Below are positions 5,023 through 5,297 of a stretch of 5,297 nucleotides of DNA, in pieces. Position numbers and translations under genes: made by a program. How positions within the stretch are numbered: position 1 is the stretch's first letter; every line of letters starts with the position of its first letter. Source of the DNA: Granulosicoccus sp045110515 (lineage in GTDB: Bacteria > Pseudomonadota > Gammaproteobacteria > Granulosicoccales > Granulosicoccaceae); assembly GCA_045110515.1 (NCBI GenBank), contig JBGCGD010000021.1, positions 1 to 5,297 of the forward strand, read 5' to 3'. The notes under the pieces were generated by a model. That model did not search any database and had not been told where the DNA came from. It saw only the letters and a program-made list of their open reading frames with translations.

Positions 5023-5297
5023 AACTGATTGCCACCAACGCAACTTTATAGGTGTGACAACAGAATAAAATCAATGGCGCTTTTGGGAGTACTTTAGCGT
5101 GCTTTCAGAACCTCGTTTTCAGCAACCTTAGTTTATGACGACAGTCCGCAATGAGGACGAAGCGGTCGTTCAAAACCTAACGATTTTTTTCGTGAACAAC
5201 CGGTTTGGGCACTTAGCGGCCCTTGCCACATTGCTATGTTGTACTTCCGGTATTAACAGACGGCTGACGTTGGTTTTGGTTACAAAATTGACCTTCG
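5023..5297. other. Right-end stretch with no recognised gene
   Basis: No convincing gene or RNA. A small hairpin with a T-run (ACGA-TTTTTT-TCGT, about 5179-5192) and a GAAGCGGTCGTTC segment are present. A minus-strand frame open from the right edge to about 5176 is only some 40 codons and resembles nothing known to me. Confidence 0.4.

Noticed and set aside
3525..5172. Insertion sequence or transposon ends
   Set aside because: The repeats are direct, short and diverged; there is no transposase gene or matched terminal inverted repeat pair.
2212..5297. Integron cassette array
   Set aside because: Genes point in both directions, no full attC sites separate them, and no IntI is present; only one attC-like fold exists and it is inside a gene.
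1..5297. CRISPR array, tRNA or rRNA genes
   Set aside because: No regularly spaced repeats and no recognisable tRNA cloverleaf or rRNA sequence seen on either strand.

Overview
The window looks like a piece of a gammaproteobacterial chromosome: bacterial gene density, Shine-Dalgarno sequences, and protein families common there. The genus cannot be named from the sequence. It has two unlike halves. Positions 1 to about 2210 are visibly richer in G+C and tightly packed. The rest is richer in A+T, gene-poor, and made of accessory pieces.

Left half (1-2211). A TetR-type repressor (1252-1857, +) is divergent from a short-chain dehydrogenase/reductase (SDR; 274-1164, -). The SDR is followed on the same strand by the start of an exported SnoaL/NTF2-like protein (1-210, -, cut by the window edge). 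The 87-bp divergent region holds two copies of a TACC-N4-GGTA palindrome. One covers the likely -10 of the SDR promoter and the other sits just before the repressor start codon. The simplest reading is a self-regulated, ligand-responsive switch controlling an SDR-SnoaL operon. Downstream of the repressor, 1858-2211 holds the decayed C-terminal end of a GNAT acetyltransferase, closed by a hairpin.

Middle (2212-3390). A type II toxin-antitoxin pair lies on the minus strand: an AbrB-fold antitoxin followed with no gap by a PIN-domain (VapC-like) toxin. The toxin has Asn at one of the usual acidic positions, and the two genes share a reading frame separated by a single TAG. Divergent from it is the C-terminal 96 residues of a tyrosine recombinase, followed by a strong hairpin. 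This is a scar of a mobile element rather than a working one.

Right half (3391-5297). There are two unrecognised genes: an exported or lipoprotein-like protein (3736-4296, -) and a 100-residue protein (4720-5022, +) with a predicted beta-alpha-beta-beta-alpha-beta order. They sit in long non-coding stretches. A 20-bp direct repeat (17/20 identical) lies on either side of the first gene.

I see no tRNA, rRNA, CRISPR array, complete insertion sequence or replication origin. No large new system is visible. The points most worth checking are the altered toxin active site with its in-frame amber junction, the paired operators, and the repeat-flanked orphan gene.
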